Assembly: GCF_011075055.1 (NCBI RefSeq)
Contig: NC_058145.1
Coordinates: forward strand, 5,799,228 to 5,863,227
Length of the DNA: 64,000 nucleotides
Direction: 5' to 3'
From: Mangifera indica
Taxonomy: Eukaryota > Streptophyta > Magnoliopsida > Sapindales > Anacardiaceae
This document shows positions 43,475 to 54,871 of the stretch, piece by piece. Below the pieces are notes generated by a model that worked only from the letters and a program-made list of their open reading frames with translations, was not told where the DNA came from and did no database searches. Every line of letters begins with the position of its first letter. Position 1 is the first letter of the stretch. The position numbers were made by a program, and so were the translations under genes.

Positions 43475-44220
43475 ACTCACTGTAATCTATGCACATACAA
43501 AGGGACCCATCTTTCTTTTTGACAAATAGTATGGGCGCTCCCCAAGGAGAGTGACTAGGTCTAATAAAACCCTTATCTAAAAGTTCTTGTAGTTGTTTCT
43601 TTAATTCTTGTAATTCAGCTGGAGCCATCCAATAAGGGGCTTTTGAAATTAGGGTTGAGCCAAGTTCTAACTTTATACTAAACTCCAACTCTCTCTTTAG
43701 AGGTAAACCTGGTAGCTCATCAGGAAAAATATCTAGGAAATCTCGTACTATTGGGACATCCTGAACACCCAATCTTTGAATATCACACTCATGTAGCATA
43801 TGAGCTAAATATCCTGTACACCTATTTTTCAATAATTTTTGCGCCTTTACACTACTAATCATCATACTAGGCTGATGGCCCTCTTCGAAATTAAAGTAAT
43901 CCCTATTATCAAGTTGGAATCGAGCCTTTTTCTTTCTACAGTCAATCTCGACTCCATATCTTTCTAAGAAATCCATGCCCAAGATAACATCAAAATCGGG
44001 CATATCAAAGACAATCAGGTCTACCTTTAACTCTCTCCCATGTATCATTACCCTATGGTCTTTTAACATCTTATCAGTAATCACACTCCCACCATCTAGC
44101 ATCTCAACTCTAATAGAACAGGTAGATCTAACAGACACTAAACCTACCCTTTCAATAACCCCTAGTACAATAAAGGAGTGTGTAGCTCCTGAATCAATCA
44201 ATGCATATAAGGAAACAAAA
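43475..44220 (-). pseudogene. Protease and RT N-terminus of element D
   Basis: Minus-strand frame up to 44201 beginning [11 protein letters not shown], the D-S-G catalytic motif of the Ty3 protease. It continues with [23 protein letters not shown] and then the RT start [20 protein letters not shown]...[34 protein letters not shown]. The frame stops making RT sense at 43475, the insertion site of C1. It then reads into C1 LTR. Confidence 0.85.
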
Positions 44221-44536
44221 TGAAAAAAAAGCTAACCAATAACTACAGATGCACTAGCCTCTGCCTGATTATGGGTAGCTGTATAAACCCATGCATTGAT
44301 ACCTCTCCCTGGTTGCATTGGTAGAATCAGGATTTGTTATGGTTGTATCAGACTGGCGCCTCGGTACTCTAGCAATCCTTTGCTATATGCCTTGGCTATC
44401 GGCATCTATAACAAATCACATGTTTCTGCTGGTACCAACATTCCCTGCTATGACGTCTCCCACAAATCTGATACTGGGGAATATTTTATTTTCTAGGCTT
44501 CTTGTCACTTTTCCTGCCTTTTCTACTTGCTTTTGA

Positions 44537-45535
44537 CTAAAATTTTCTTTTTCCCCTATTGTTTCTGAAACTAGAGCCAATTGAACTACCCCCTGATGTT
44601 GTAACATGTGCTGAAATAGTCAATGAAGCAGGTAAAGTTGACCGACTTGGCATCACTATCTGGGGTGCTGTCAATAATAGAGGTGTTGTCATAAAGGTTG
44701 CATTCCTGGGTAGCTTATTAACATATACCTCTAACCTCAATGCTCTCTCCAATGCCTCTTCATAAGTTTGAGGGGGTTGTGGTCTAGCTAGCACATGCAA
44801 GGCTATCTCCGGTCTAAGGCCTTGAAGAAATCTGTCTAATCGGAGACTAGGTGTACTCACCATACCTGGAGCAAAACTAGATAAGACATCAAAACGGGTA
44901 GAATAATCCTTTACTGAACCCTCCCCCTGCTGCAAAGAAATAAACTCTTGAACTTTGACTACTACCACGTCAGCTGTTTTGTATTGGGCCTCAAATGCCC
45001 TTCTGAAGCCCTGCCAAGTCATCAGATCCACATTTTTGGTTTCTTTAACTAGGTCCCACCATACGTGGGCCTCTCCCCTCATCAAGAAACTAGCATACCA
45101 AACTTTTTCTCTATCAGTCATAGAAAACAAATCCATGGTACTTTCCACTTGCTTGATCCACTTATCAGCCACTAAAGGATCTTTAGTACCTTTAAATTTA
45201 AGAGGGGTATGCTGACTCGGTAAGGAATAAATGGGCTCAAGTCGCCTTTAAGCTCCAATTTCTCCTCTCCCTTCATTCCTCATTTCATTTCTGATTTCTT
45301 CTATAACCTCTTCATGAATCTCACTTGTAATCTCATCTCGGATGACATCTTTGACTATATTTTCAGGTGTGGGTCTATCTTGATTCTCGGTCAACACATG
45401 TCAGACTATATCTCTTATTTCTACTAGCCCAAATCCTAAACCACCTGACGAGGTAGGGTTAGACGGTTCTCCCGTCTCTCTCAGAATACCCCTTCCACGA
45501 CCCCGTCCTCGTCCTCGTCTTGTGGTACTCCTCAT
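44537..45535 (-). pseudogene. gag: Gag of element D
   Basis: An ATG at 45535 opens the Arg/Gly repeat head MRSTTRRGRGRGRGRGILRE. In-frame stops interrupt the next about 110 codons. The frame 44537-45172 holds the capsid helices: DKWIKQVESTMDLFSMTDREKV, HVWWDLVKETKNVDLMTW, FLQGLRPEIALHVLARPQPPQTYEEAL. The zinc knuckle near 44400-44470 is shifted out of frame. The head with repeated RGRGRG is a known feature of Tekay/Del-type gag. Confidence 0.8.
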
Positions 45536-45736
45536 CTAATAACTACATAAGTGTAATTACATAATATCCTATTATTTGAATACAGGCAAAGAAAACAACT
45601 TACTGTAATCGATTCTCGAGAGCTAATTTGTGAGACATGAAAGGCACCTATGCAATACTAGAATGCAAAACTATATACAAATATTATATTATATTACAAC
45701 ACGTTTTATTATATCCACTTTTAAGCGCCCAAAATC

Positions 45737-45750
45737 GCGTTCTGATACCG
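45737..45750 (-). promoter_or_regulatory. Primer-binding site of element D
   Basis: CGGTATCAGAACGC on the minus strand, near the initiator tRNA-Met type TGGTATCAGAGC, just inside the LTR edge at 45755. Confidence 0.75.
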
Positions 45751-45754
45751 AAAA

Positions 45755-46009
45755 TGTAACCTCCTAACCAATAGGTGTGTTACAGAAAAACAGCAAAAGT
45801 TTCCCTATTTTAGAGGGCCGGGGAATATTTTCTTTCTTTTTTTCAATTATGCCCTGTAACACTCCCAATTAGCAATTCACATAAACCAGTCCTACCAACC
45901 GACTGGATTTTCATCAACTTAATCACAATTAATAAAATAACTACATAATAATAACCATCATAAAAATTATCACCAACAGAAACTTTACAATCAATTTTCA
46001 TAACTAGCC

Positions 46010-46070
<61 letters not shown>

Positions 46071-46280
46071 TAGATATAGCTATACACAATCACATATGCA
46101 TCAAAACATATAAATCAACAAAATTATGGTGCGTTTCTCCCTTAGCCTCATGTCTCACTAGTGCTCCCCGGGAACCTTTGTTGTAACTCTTTACCTGTAA
46201 AATATAAAATTAAACTGAGTGAGCGACCACAACTTAGTAAGAAAATCATACTCAATACTCAAAGTATTTCATACCAGTAC
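45755..46280 (-). repeat. 5' LTR of element D, cut at 46280
   Basis: Matches the inner part of the 3' LTR from 31175 to about 32377 (minus L3), up to CATACCAGTAC, and then stops at a run of 15 A. It carries the same (TA)n tract (46012-46064). Confidence 0.88.
46012..46064. repeat. (TA)n microsatellite in the D 5' LTR
   Basis: Pure TA run of about 53 bases at the position corresponding to 32031-32082. Confidence 0.95.
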
Positions 46281-46647
46281 AAAAAAAAAAAAAAAGGAAA
46301 AGGAGAGGAAGTCGAATTTAGTTGTGGCCGAATTTACCACTGTAAAAGGCCATAATTCAATTTTTTTTTGTTAGCTCTAATTGTCAAGGGACCATAATTT
46401 GTAATTCTCTTTAGAAAGTGAGTAGTAAAGGTTAACTCAAATAAGAACTCTAAGGGGAAATTCTATGTGTGATTGTTTTGGTGAGCGTATTAGAATGTTA
46501 CAAACACATTCGAGCGAAACATATGAGGGTGTTAGAATAGGTGTTTTCTAACATTTTCTTGCAGGTTTACATCTTGGACCTAAGGAGAAAGTTACCTTAG
46601 AAGCAATACAAGGCATGTTACAGAAGATGATGACACAATAAGAGGAC
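46281..46647 (+). other. Leader or LTR-end sequence of element E
   Basis: 15 A residues, then about 350 bases with no coding frame, including GAACACATTCGAGCG-like text (ACAAACACATTCGAGCGAAAC) and TTTTCTTGCAGGTTTAC, which looks like a 3' splice acceptor just before the gag start. I infer it is U5/leader of E, but no second LTR is in the window to prove it. Confidence 0.4.
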
Positions 46648-47268
46648 ATGAGGAGTGAAAACCATAATGTCCAGGAGAGGTTGGAAAGGTTGGAACAAGG
46701 TACACCTAGCCGTGGCAAGACAAGAGACATAAAACGTAGCCTCTTTGATGATTTAAAAGGGGAGGTTGAAGAAGAAGGATTTACATGTTCCAACAAAGGC
46801 AAATCAAAAGATGGGAATTTGGGATCAATCAAAATGAAGATTCTAGCTTTCCATGGTAAAAGTGATCCAGAGGCATATTTAGAGTGGGAGAAGAAGGTAG
46901 AGCATGTATTTGAGTGCCATAACTACACCAAAGAGAAGAAGGTGAAATTGGCAGCCGTCGAATTCACCGACTATGCTAGTGTATGGTGGGATCAATTTAC
47001 CTCTACTAGGCGCAGAAGTGGAGAAGGTCTTGTTTCTTCGTGGTTTGAGATGAAAACAATCATGAGGAAGAGATTTGTACCACAACACTACTATAGGGAA
47101 CTATACAATCGATTACAAAGGTTGAATCAAGGATCCAATAGTGTTGAAGAATATCACCAAGAGATGGAGATGGCTCTGATTCTGGCCAACATCGAGGAGG
47201 ATAGGGAAGCTACTATGGCACATTTTCTTTCAGGTTTGAACAGTGATATTGCTAACCTTGTTGAGTTG
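46648..47268 (+). pseudogene. gag: Gag of element E, N-terminal part
   Basis: 207 codons: MRSENHNVQERLERLEQG start, KMKILAFHGKSDPEAYLEWEKKVEHVFECHNY, ASVWWDQFTSTRRRSGEG, KRFVPQHYYRELYNRLQRL, ending FLSGLNSDIANLVEL. These are the capsid helices of the retrotransposon gag family. It is more divergent from B1 and C1 than those are from each other. The frame is open to the family C insertion at 47269 and resumes at 61313. It would form the particle shell, but the knuckle that binds RNA is deleted. Confidence 0.85.
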
Positions 47269-48263
47269 TGATGTATTTTCGGCTACCTCTCCAACCCTAG
47301 CTTCCAAGTCTCTATCAAATCTCCATTTGGCTCAAGCCACCATTGAGAATGAAGAATTAGCTCCATGCAAGCCCAAAGATTCATTGCTTTTTCCACCTTG
47401 GCCCAACTTTACTTTTGGGTGTAATCTCATTACTTGCATCCAAGGCCTTAATGAAATAGAAACTTAAATGAGTCCAAGAAGCCAACTACAAGCCCACTTG
47501 AAGCCCAAGTAGATGAGGCAGCCCTCCATCACTTAAATGGAGCCCAAGATGCCATGAAGCCCATTTAGTTGGATTGCAACTAAAAGGGAAGCAAGTAACT
47601 TTAGTTGGTGGACATAGTTCCATCTTTTAGGGAAAAGTTGTTCCCTTTTGTTGTTTTCTTCAATTAATATGGTATGGCCTTAGTATTGAATGAATGGGTA
47701 AGCTTAAATGAGGGGAAAAGCTTCCATGTCAAATTAATGCCCAATTTTTGCCACCACTTGCTCTTGTATATGAAAGTGGATTTTCACTTGTAAAGGCCTA
47801 GACTTCTTTGATAATGAAATATTCAAGTAAAGCTTTGTAGCTTTTCTTTAGTTGTTTTTTTCCTTTATCCAATTCATCTTGGAGGAAGAATTGGTGGTGG
47901 AAGACCCCAAGGTTGGTGGAAATTTCCTTTATGCCTTGGTTAACTTTCTTGTTACCCTTGAAATCCAAAGTGTGAATATGTGTTGTATGTCCGGATATTG
48001 TTCACAGTGTGTGATTTTGCCATTTTCAGATTTTGCCATCAAACTTTGAAACAAGTTTTGAATGCCTTGTTGATTGAGTTCTGATTGCTATAATATACCA
48101 TTAGAAAGCTCTTTGAGTACCCTTTCCAATGATCTATCCTTTGTATGTTTTGGAGGTCATTTGATTGATTAAATTGGAAGACAAAGTGCTGTTGTGCCAT
48201 ATGAACATTAATTTCCAGATTTAAGTTTGTGAATTGTTGCATTGCCTTGATGGATATGCACCA
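47269..48263 (+). repeat. LTR1 of the C2/C3 array (995 bp)
   Basis: TGATGTATTTTC to ATGCACCA, the same length as the C1 LTRs. Primer-binding site TGGTATCAGAGC follows at 48266-48277. Confidence 0.93.
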
Positions 48264-48485
48264 TTTGGTATCAGAGCCTAGGTTGTTTGTGTGATTTGTT
48301 GAGTGATTTCTATCTCCCAGAGCTACTGTTCACCTCCCGGAATTTACTGTTCACTACAAATTACTGTTCACATAACCTTATTTTGCCTTAAACACAAACC
48401 TTCCTTAACCTAAACACTTACCAATACTCACCCCAACCCTTAAACACTTATAACCATTAACCTTACCTACTAGCCACTACCACAA

Positions 48486-49865
48486 ATGTCCCATAAAAGA
48501 ACTTCATCCTTATCCTCCTCAGCTCCTCATCCTTGGGAATTTGCCCACATGGCATTAAAAGAAGAGGTCAAAGGAGAACTTAAGGCCATTAAGGACTAAA
48601 TGAATCAAATGATGCAAATGATGAGGGACTTGACCCTCACTCAAAGTCGGGCACCCTTATCACAGCCCCGAACTTCAACACAAAGCCCAATACCCCCTCC
48701 TCCACCTCACCCAACCCAACTACATCAACCAAGAAGACATATTAGACCTTCCCCTTCTCCTAGACATCATAGGGAGGAATTGATGCTTCACGATTATTCA
48801 AGTGAGGAAGAACAAGAGAGGCCACCTAGGAGAGAAAAGGATGATGATAGGGGTTTAAGGATTGAAATTCGGGAATTCGAAGGGAGCATGAGTCCGGATG
48901 ATTTTGTTGATTGGTTATATGCTATTGAGAGAGTTTTTGAATATAAAGGCTATTCGGATGAGAAGAAATGTAAACTTCCCATCTTGAAATTCAAGGATTA
49001 TACATCCTTGTGGTGGGAAAATCTTAAGAAGCAAAGGGAAAGGAATGGTAAAGAAAGAGTGAGGTCTTGGGAGAAACTAAAGAAGCTTATGAAGAGAAGA
49101 TTTCTTCCGAACAACCATAAACAAGATCTTCACCTCAAGCTACACACCCTTAAGCAAGGAAGTGATGGAGTAGAGCATTACATAAGGGAATTTGAGAAGT
49201 TATTAATGAGAAGTGAGCTGTCGAAAGTGAAAGAGCAAACCATTGCAAGATTCATTGATGGTTTAAACCAAGACATTGCTCATATGGTAGAATTGCAACC
49301 ATATTGCACCTTTAAAGATGTTTGTAAGTTGGCTATTAAAGTGGAGAAGCAAAAGAAGGCCATGAAGTCTACGGTTGCCAAGCCATTTACCAAGGGGACT
49401 TCATTCTACAAAAGTCCTCCTTTCAACAAGGGAACCACCTTTCAAAAGGGTTCCCCATCCAACTATAAGGCTGTCGAAATCACTTCCAAGGAGAAAAGGA
49501 AAGAAAAGGTGGTAGAACCTAGCAAGAACAAACCAATTATGGGAAGACTTGATCTCTCCAATAAAAAGTGCTTCAAATGCCAAGGCTATGGACACTTTCA
49601 AGCCGAATGCCCAAATAGAAGAACTTTGTCATTGATGGAGATTCAAGCTATTGAAGAATCTCTTCAAGAAGATGAAGAAAATGTAGATTATGGCCATGAA
49701 GATGGAGCTGTCGAAGAAGAAGAAAAGGAGGTCATGCAGAGGGCTGATGAAGGAGAGATGTTAGTGATTAGAAGAGCATTGCATTCCAAGTCCTTTCCAT
49801 ATGAGGAACAAGGCTCCAAATTTTCCAATCAAGATGCACAATTGGAGGCAAGGTATGTTCTTTGA
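48486..49865 (+). pseudogene. gag: Gag of C2
   Basis: The start at 48486 is equivalent to the C1 start at 37967. Codon 38 is TAA (48597-48599) where C1 has CAA. The frame is open again from an ATG at 48600 through the capsid (IREFEGSMSPDDFVDWLYAIERVF) and the CFKCQGYGHFQAEC knuckle. Near 49808 one A is missing compared with C1, which shifts the frame before the protease and ends it at 49865. Confidence 0.88.
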
Positions 49866-51163
49866 TTATAGATAGTGGAAGTTGTGCAAATGTGGCTTCA
49901 TCTACATTAGTGGAGAAACTTGGATTGTCTACCATACCTCATCCTCAACCATATAAGCTCCAATGGTTGAGCAATGGGACCAGCCTCCAAGTAGCCAAAC
50001 AAGTACTTGTTTCCTTCTCCATTGGCAAGCATTACCAAGATGAGATTGTGTGTGATGTAGTTCCCATGGATGCATGCCATTTGTTGCTAGGGAGACCTTG
50101 GCAATTTGATAGAGAAGTAACTCATAATGGTAAAAAGAACACTTATTCCTTCAAATTCAAGGGGAAGACCATTACTTTGCTACCTCTTAGTCCCCAAGAA
50201 GCTAACAAGGCTATCAAAGGGAAAGAAGCTAAAAGGGAGAGTATGTATATGAATGGGCAGCAAGTAGAAAGGGCTCTTTTGAGTTTGCAGCCTGTCTTTG
50301 CATTACTTATGCTTGAAGGGGAGCTCAAACATGAGAAGAAAGAAGCCCATCCCTTAGTTCAATCTCTCTTGGCTGAATTTGAAGATGTGTTTCTATTAGA
50401 GCTTCCATCCGGCCTCCCTCCTTTAAGAGGCATTGAGCATCAAATTGACTTGGTTCAAGGTGCACCATTGCCTAATAAGCCAGCCTATAGATGCAATCCC
50501 ATGTAGACTAAAGAGTTGCAAAGGCAAGTGGAAGAATTGATTGAAAAGGGCTTTGTAAAGCCTAGCATGAGTCCATGTTCCGTTCCAGCCCAACTTGTTC
50601 CTAAGAAAGATGGCTCATATAGGATGTGTGTGGATAGTAGAGCCATTAACAATATAACCATCAAGTATAAATGTCTCATCCCTAGACTTGATGATATGCT
50701 TGATGAGTTACATGGTGCTTGTGTCTTCTCCAAAATCGATCTAAGGAGTGGCTACCATCAAATAAGGATTAAAGAAGGAGATGAATGGAAGACAGCCTTC
50801 AAGACTAAGGGAGGCTTATATGAATGGTTGGTTATGCCCTTTGGCCTTTCAAATGCTCCAAGCACTTTCATGAGGCTTATGAATGAGGAACTCAAACCTT
50901 ACATTGGTGCATTTGTTGTTGTTTATTTTGATGACATATTAGTATATAGCAAAACTCTTGATGATCATGTCTTGCATTTGAGAAGTGTTTTTGATGTGTT
51001 GAGGAAAAATAAGTTATATGCAAAAGAAGAGAAGTGTGAATTCTTTGTAGACCAAGTTGTGTTCCTTGGATATGTAGTTTCTAAGGATGACATTCAAGTA
51101 GATCAATCCAAGGTAGATGCCATTAAAACTTGGCCCCAACCAAAGACCCATTGCTTACTTTAG
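49862..51163 (+). pseudogene. pol: Protease and RT of C2
   Basis: Resumes at MIIDSGSCANVASSTLVEK. A TAG (50504-50506) replaces the Glu codon after CNPM. RT continues from 50516 with YFDD at about 50926-50937 and [16 protein letters not shown]. At about 51147 the sequence jumps from CCAACCAAAGAC to CCCATTGCTTAC: relative to C1 about 270 bp is missing (C1 about 40630-40895), removing the RT end and the RNase H start. Confidence 0.88.
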
Positions 51164-52787
51164 TGAGAAGCTCAATGAGTCCAAGAGAAGATACTCCACC
51201 TATGACAAAGAATTCTATGCAATTGTTAGAGCCCTTGATCATTGGAGTCATTACCTAAGGCCTAAACAATTTGTGCTTCATTCCGATCACCAAGCCTTGA
51301 AGTTTCTTAGTAGCCAACATAAGATAAGTTCAAGGCATGCTAAATGGGTGGAATTCCTTCAGTCTTTCTCCTTTGTTTCAGCATATAAACAAGGTTCTTC
51401 CAATGTAGTTGCCGATGCTCTTTCAAGAAGGCATTACTTGTTATCCATTCTTAATGCGAGAGTTCTAGGTTTCCAGCTTATGAGACAATATTACAATGAA
51501 GATGATAAGCTTTGGGAGATCATGAAGAAGTGTTCTAGAGGGGCATATGAAGACTATTCTGTCCATGATGGTTTTCTTTTCAAAGGAGCTAAATTATGCA
51601 TCCCTAAGAGCTCTTTTAGGGAACTTCTCATTAGGGAGACACATGGTGGTGGATTAGCAGGTCATTTTGGCATAAATAAGACCTTAGACATGCTTAAAGA
51701 GCATTTCTATTGGCCTAAGATGGTGAGTGACATTCAAGCCATTATTGCAAGGTGTGGCACATGTCAAAGGTCCAAGTCTCATTTCAAACCTGGTCCTTAC
51801 ATGCCTTTACCTATTCCGGAGCAGCCATGGGAGGATCTTAGCATGGATTTTATTGTGGCTCTTCCAAGAACTCAAAGGGGAAAGGATGCTATAATGGTGG
51901 TAGTAGATAGATTCTCTAAAATGGCCCACTTCATCCCTTGTTCCATGACTGAAGATGCTAGCAAGGTGGCTGAATTGTTCTTCAAGGAAGTGGTGAAGCT
52001 ACATGGAATTCCAAGAACCATAGTTTCGGATCGAGACACCAAGTTCTTGAGCCACTTTTGGAGGACATTATGGAGCAAAATGGGAACCAAGCTCATGTTT
52101 AGCACCTCTCATCACCCTCAAATCGATGGTCAAATTGAAGTAACTAATAGGACTTTGGGAAAAATCTTGAGGACTTTGGTTAACAAGCACTTAAGGGATT
52201 GGGACTTGAAGATTGCTCAAGCTGAATTTTCCTACAATAGGAGTCCAAGCGCAACAACCGATCACTCTCCGTTTGAGGTAGTCTATGGCCTTAATCCCTT
52301 AACTCCTTTGGATCTAACTTCCTTACCTCTTGATGTGCAAGTTCACAAGGATGCCAAGGAGAAAGTTGTTGCCATGAAGAAGCTCCATGAAACCATCAAA
52401 TTTCAAATCATGAAGGCCAATGAAGCTCACAAGAGGAAGATCAACAAGCATAGGAAGCCATCCATTTTCAAACCGGGTGACTTGGTTTGGGTGCATTTGA
52501 GAAAAGAGAGATTTCCAAGCAAAAGGAGGAGTAAGTTAGCTCCAAGGGCTGATGGACCATTTGAAGTGCTTGAGAGGGTGAATGATAATGCATACAAGGT
52601 GAATCTTCCGGATGAAATGGGAGGAGTCTCGGCTACCTTCAACATTGGAGATCTTTCACCATACATGGAGGATAGCCACCTTGAGGACTTGAGGGCAAGT
52701 CCTTCCCAACCCGGGGGGGATGATGTATTTTCGGCTACCTCTCCAACCCTAGCTTCCAAGTCTCTATCAAATCTCCATTTGGCTTAA
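51148..52787 (+). pseudogene. pol: RNase H remainder and integrase of C2
   Basis: An open frame of about 545 codons covers RNase H from [22 protein letters not shown], the HHCC finger, and the integrase core with SMDFIVALPRTQRGKD and [23 protein letters not shown] keeps the catalytic Glu although TDGQTE has become IDGQIE. It runs into LTR2 and stops at TAA 52785-52787, where C1 has CAA and reads on for about 45 codons. Confidence 0.88.
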
Positions 52788-53626
52788 GCCACCATTGAGA
52801 ATGAAGAATTAGCTCCATGCAAGCCCAATTCATTGCTTTTTCCACATTGGCCCAACTTTACTTTTGGGTGCAATCTCATTACTTGCATCAAGGCCTTAAT
52901 GAAATGGAAACTTAAATGAGTCCAAGAAGCCAACTACAAGCCCACTTGAAGCCCAAGTAGATGAGGCAGCCCTCCATCACTTAAATGGAGCCCAAGATGC
53001 CATGAAGCCCATTTAGTTGGATTGCAACTAAATGGGAAGCAAGTAACTTTAGTTGGTGGACATAGTTCCACCTTTAAGGGAAAAGTTGTTCCCTTTTGTT
53101 GTTTTCTTCAATTAATATGGTATGGCCTTAGTATTGAATGAATGGTTAAGCTTAAATGAAGGGAAAAGCTTCCATGTCAAATTAATGCCTAATTTTTGCC
53201 ACCACTTGCTCTTGTATATGAAAGTGGATTTTCACTTGTAAAGGGTTAGACTTCTTTGATAATGAAATATTCAAGTAAAGCTTTATAGCTTTTCTTTAGT
53301 TACTTTTCCTTTATCCAATTCATCTTGGAGGAAGAATTGGTGGTGGAAGACCCCAAGGTTGGTGGAAATTTCCTTTATGCCTTGTTTAACTGATGTGGTT
53401 TTAATACAAGTTCAACTAATAGGTGAGTTATATTAGGATGACCAAGCAAGTTCAATCCCAAACACAACTTCTAAACTACCAAACTCAATAGAAAAAGAAC
53501 AAATTCCAGCCAAATAGAATTCAAGAGAGATTTCAGCCAAGGAAGAAAATGATAATAAATGAGATTAAGAACAAACAAACAACAATCTAACCAATAAACC
53601 AAGGCTTAAAGGGAAACCCACCAGCC

Positions 53627-54871
53627 TTGAATCACCACCAACCCCTTGGTCAAGAGTTGGATAAAGAGAAATTGCAAACAATTGCAAGAAAGACTTTCTT
53701 TAATGTGGCACCTCCTCCCGAAGTAGCTGAGCAAGGAGCAACTAGATGGAATTCATGTGCGGTGGGCTTCTTCCTTGGCAAAAGGCCACCATTCTTGACT
53801 GTTAAAAGAGCTTTGGAGAGGTATTGGTCCTCGTTTGGCCTCAAAGATGTTATGACCTCCGGCCAAGGTGTCTTTATCCTTAAGTTTCAAGACATTGATG
53901 GAGTTATGAGAGCTGTGGAAGAGGGACAACTAACCATTGCAGGGCAGCCATTCCTTGTTAGGAAATGGACTACAAATCTTCCAATGGTAATCAATGATGT
54001 CAAAAAGGTTGCTATTTGGGTTAGATTGTATGGCATACCTCTTGAATTTTGGACCCCAAAAGGTCTTAGCTACATAGCAAGTGCAATTGGAAATCCTCTT
54101 TATGTGGACTCCATAACTGAAGAAGGGACAAGGCTGGACTTTGCAAGAATTTGTATAGAGGTAAAGGTGGATGCGGAATGTCCTGATTCAATATGTTTAG
54201 CTTTGCCGAATGGAGAATCAGTGATAATCCAAGTGGAATACACATGGAAACCTATTAAATGCAAGGGATGTCAATGTTTCGGTCACACCACAGCAAGTTG
54301 TTCTCTAGCACCAAAGCAAAATGTTGTCTCTATCCCACGGAAAACTCCAAAGGAAGGGGCTGGAAGAGTGCTCCCTGTGAACTTTAATGGGAAAGACAAA
54401 CTAGAGCAAGTAACAAAAGACTTTGACAATAAAACCAAAGGTAGAAAGATGGAGGTGCAAAAGCTGGAGGGGAAAACTTTGCTAACTCATAAGAATAATA
54501 GATTCTCTGCATTAACTATAAAGGAGACTCAAGAACTTGGAAAGGAGAATATAATTCTGATTGAGGAAGGAAAGCATGGGATTTCCACTGGTGATAGTGA
54601 TGCCATAATGGAGGGTAAGAAATACACTACATCGGCAGCAAATGAGAAAGCTCAAGAGAATGACGAAAGCTCCAAAAGCAGCACTAAAAATGCAACTGGA
54701 GGGGATGACTCGGACCAAGTTGCCTCTCCTATGATGCTTTCTTTTGGAGGGAAACTAAGAGTGGATGAGATGGACTTTAAAAAAGAAGATGCTGATTTGA
54801 AAAGTAGGAACTTGGGGAAGAAAGCGGCAAAGCAAAGAAAAGAAAATTCCACTCCCATCCCATCCAAATGA
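53627..54871 (+). CDS. LINE L4 ORF1, 5'-truncated and fused to LTR sequence
   Basis: ORF1 of plant L1 LINEs encodes an RNA-binding protein of the RNP. The LINE begins at 53705. The open frame reads in from an ATG in the B2 LTR at 53627, so the first 26 residues are LTR-derived. From residue 27 a DUF4283-like domain (about 40-190) is visible: GFFLGKRPPFLTVKRALERYW, GVFILKFQD, WVRLYGIPLEFWTPKGLSYIA. A zinc knuckle follows with C212, C215, H220 and C225. The C-terminal half is Lys/Glu-rich and low complexity. The true N-terminus is lost by 5' truncation. The stop overlaps the ORF2 start as ATGA. Confidence 0.85.
   Translation: MNHHQPLGQELDKEKLQTIARKTFFNVAPPPEVAEQGATRWNSCAVGFFLGKRPPFLTVKRALERYWSSFGLKDVMTSGQGVFILKFQDIDGVMRAVEEGQLTIAGQPFLVRKWTTNLPMVINDVKKVAIWVRLYGIPLEFWTPKGLSYIASAIGNPLYVDSITEEGTRLDFARICIEVKVDAECPDSICLALPNGESVIIQVEYTWKPIKCKGCQCFGHTTASCSLAPKQNVVSIPRKTPKEGAGRVLPVNFNGKDKLEQVTKDFDNKTKGRKMEVQKLEGKTLLTHKNNRFSALTIKETQELGKENIILIEEGKHGISTGDSDAIMEGKKYTTSAANEKAQENDESSKSSTKNATGGDDSDQVASPMMLSFGGKLRVDEMDFKKEDADLKSRNLGKKAAKQRKENSTPIPSK

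Larger units (their letters stand above)
31175..46280 (-). mobile_element. Element D: Tekay/Del-like Ty3/gypsy retrotransposon, split by C1
   Basis: On the minus strand the order is partial 5' LTR (45755-46280), primer-binding site, gag, protease, RT, RNase H, integrase, C-terminal domain, polypurine tract and 3' LTR (31175-34141). Element C1 (36764-43469) sits inside the RT gene with ATTTA duplicated on both sides. LINE L3 sits in the 3' LTR. The 5' LTR is cut at 46280, where element E sequence starts. Domains are better preserved than in element A but carry stops, most explained by C-to-T changes. Confidence 0.88.

Noticed and set aside
46548..46832. 94-codon frame antisense to element E gag
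   Set aside because: Shadow of the gag frame on the plus strand.
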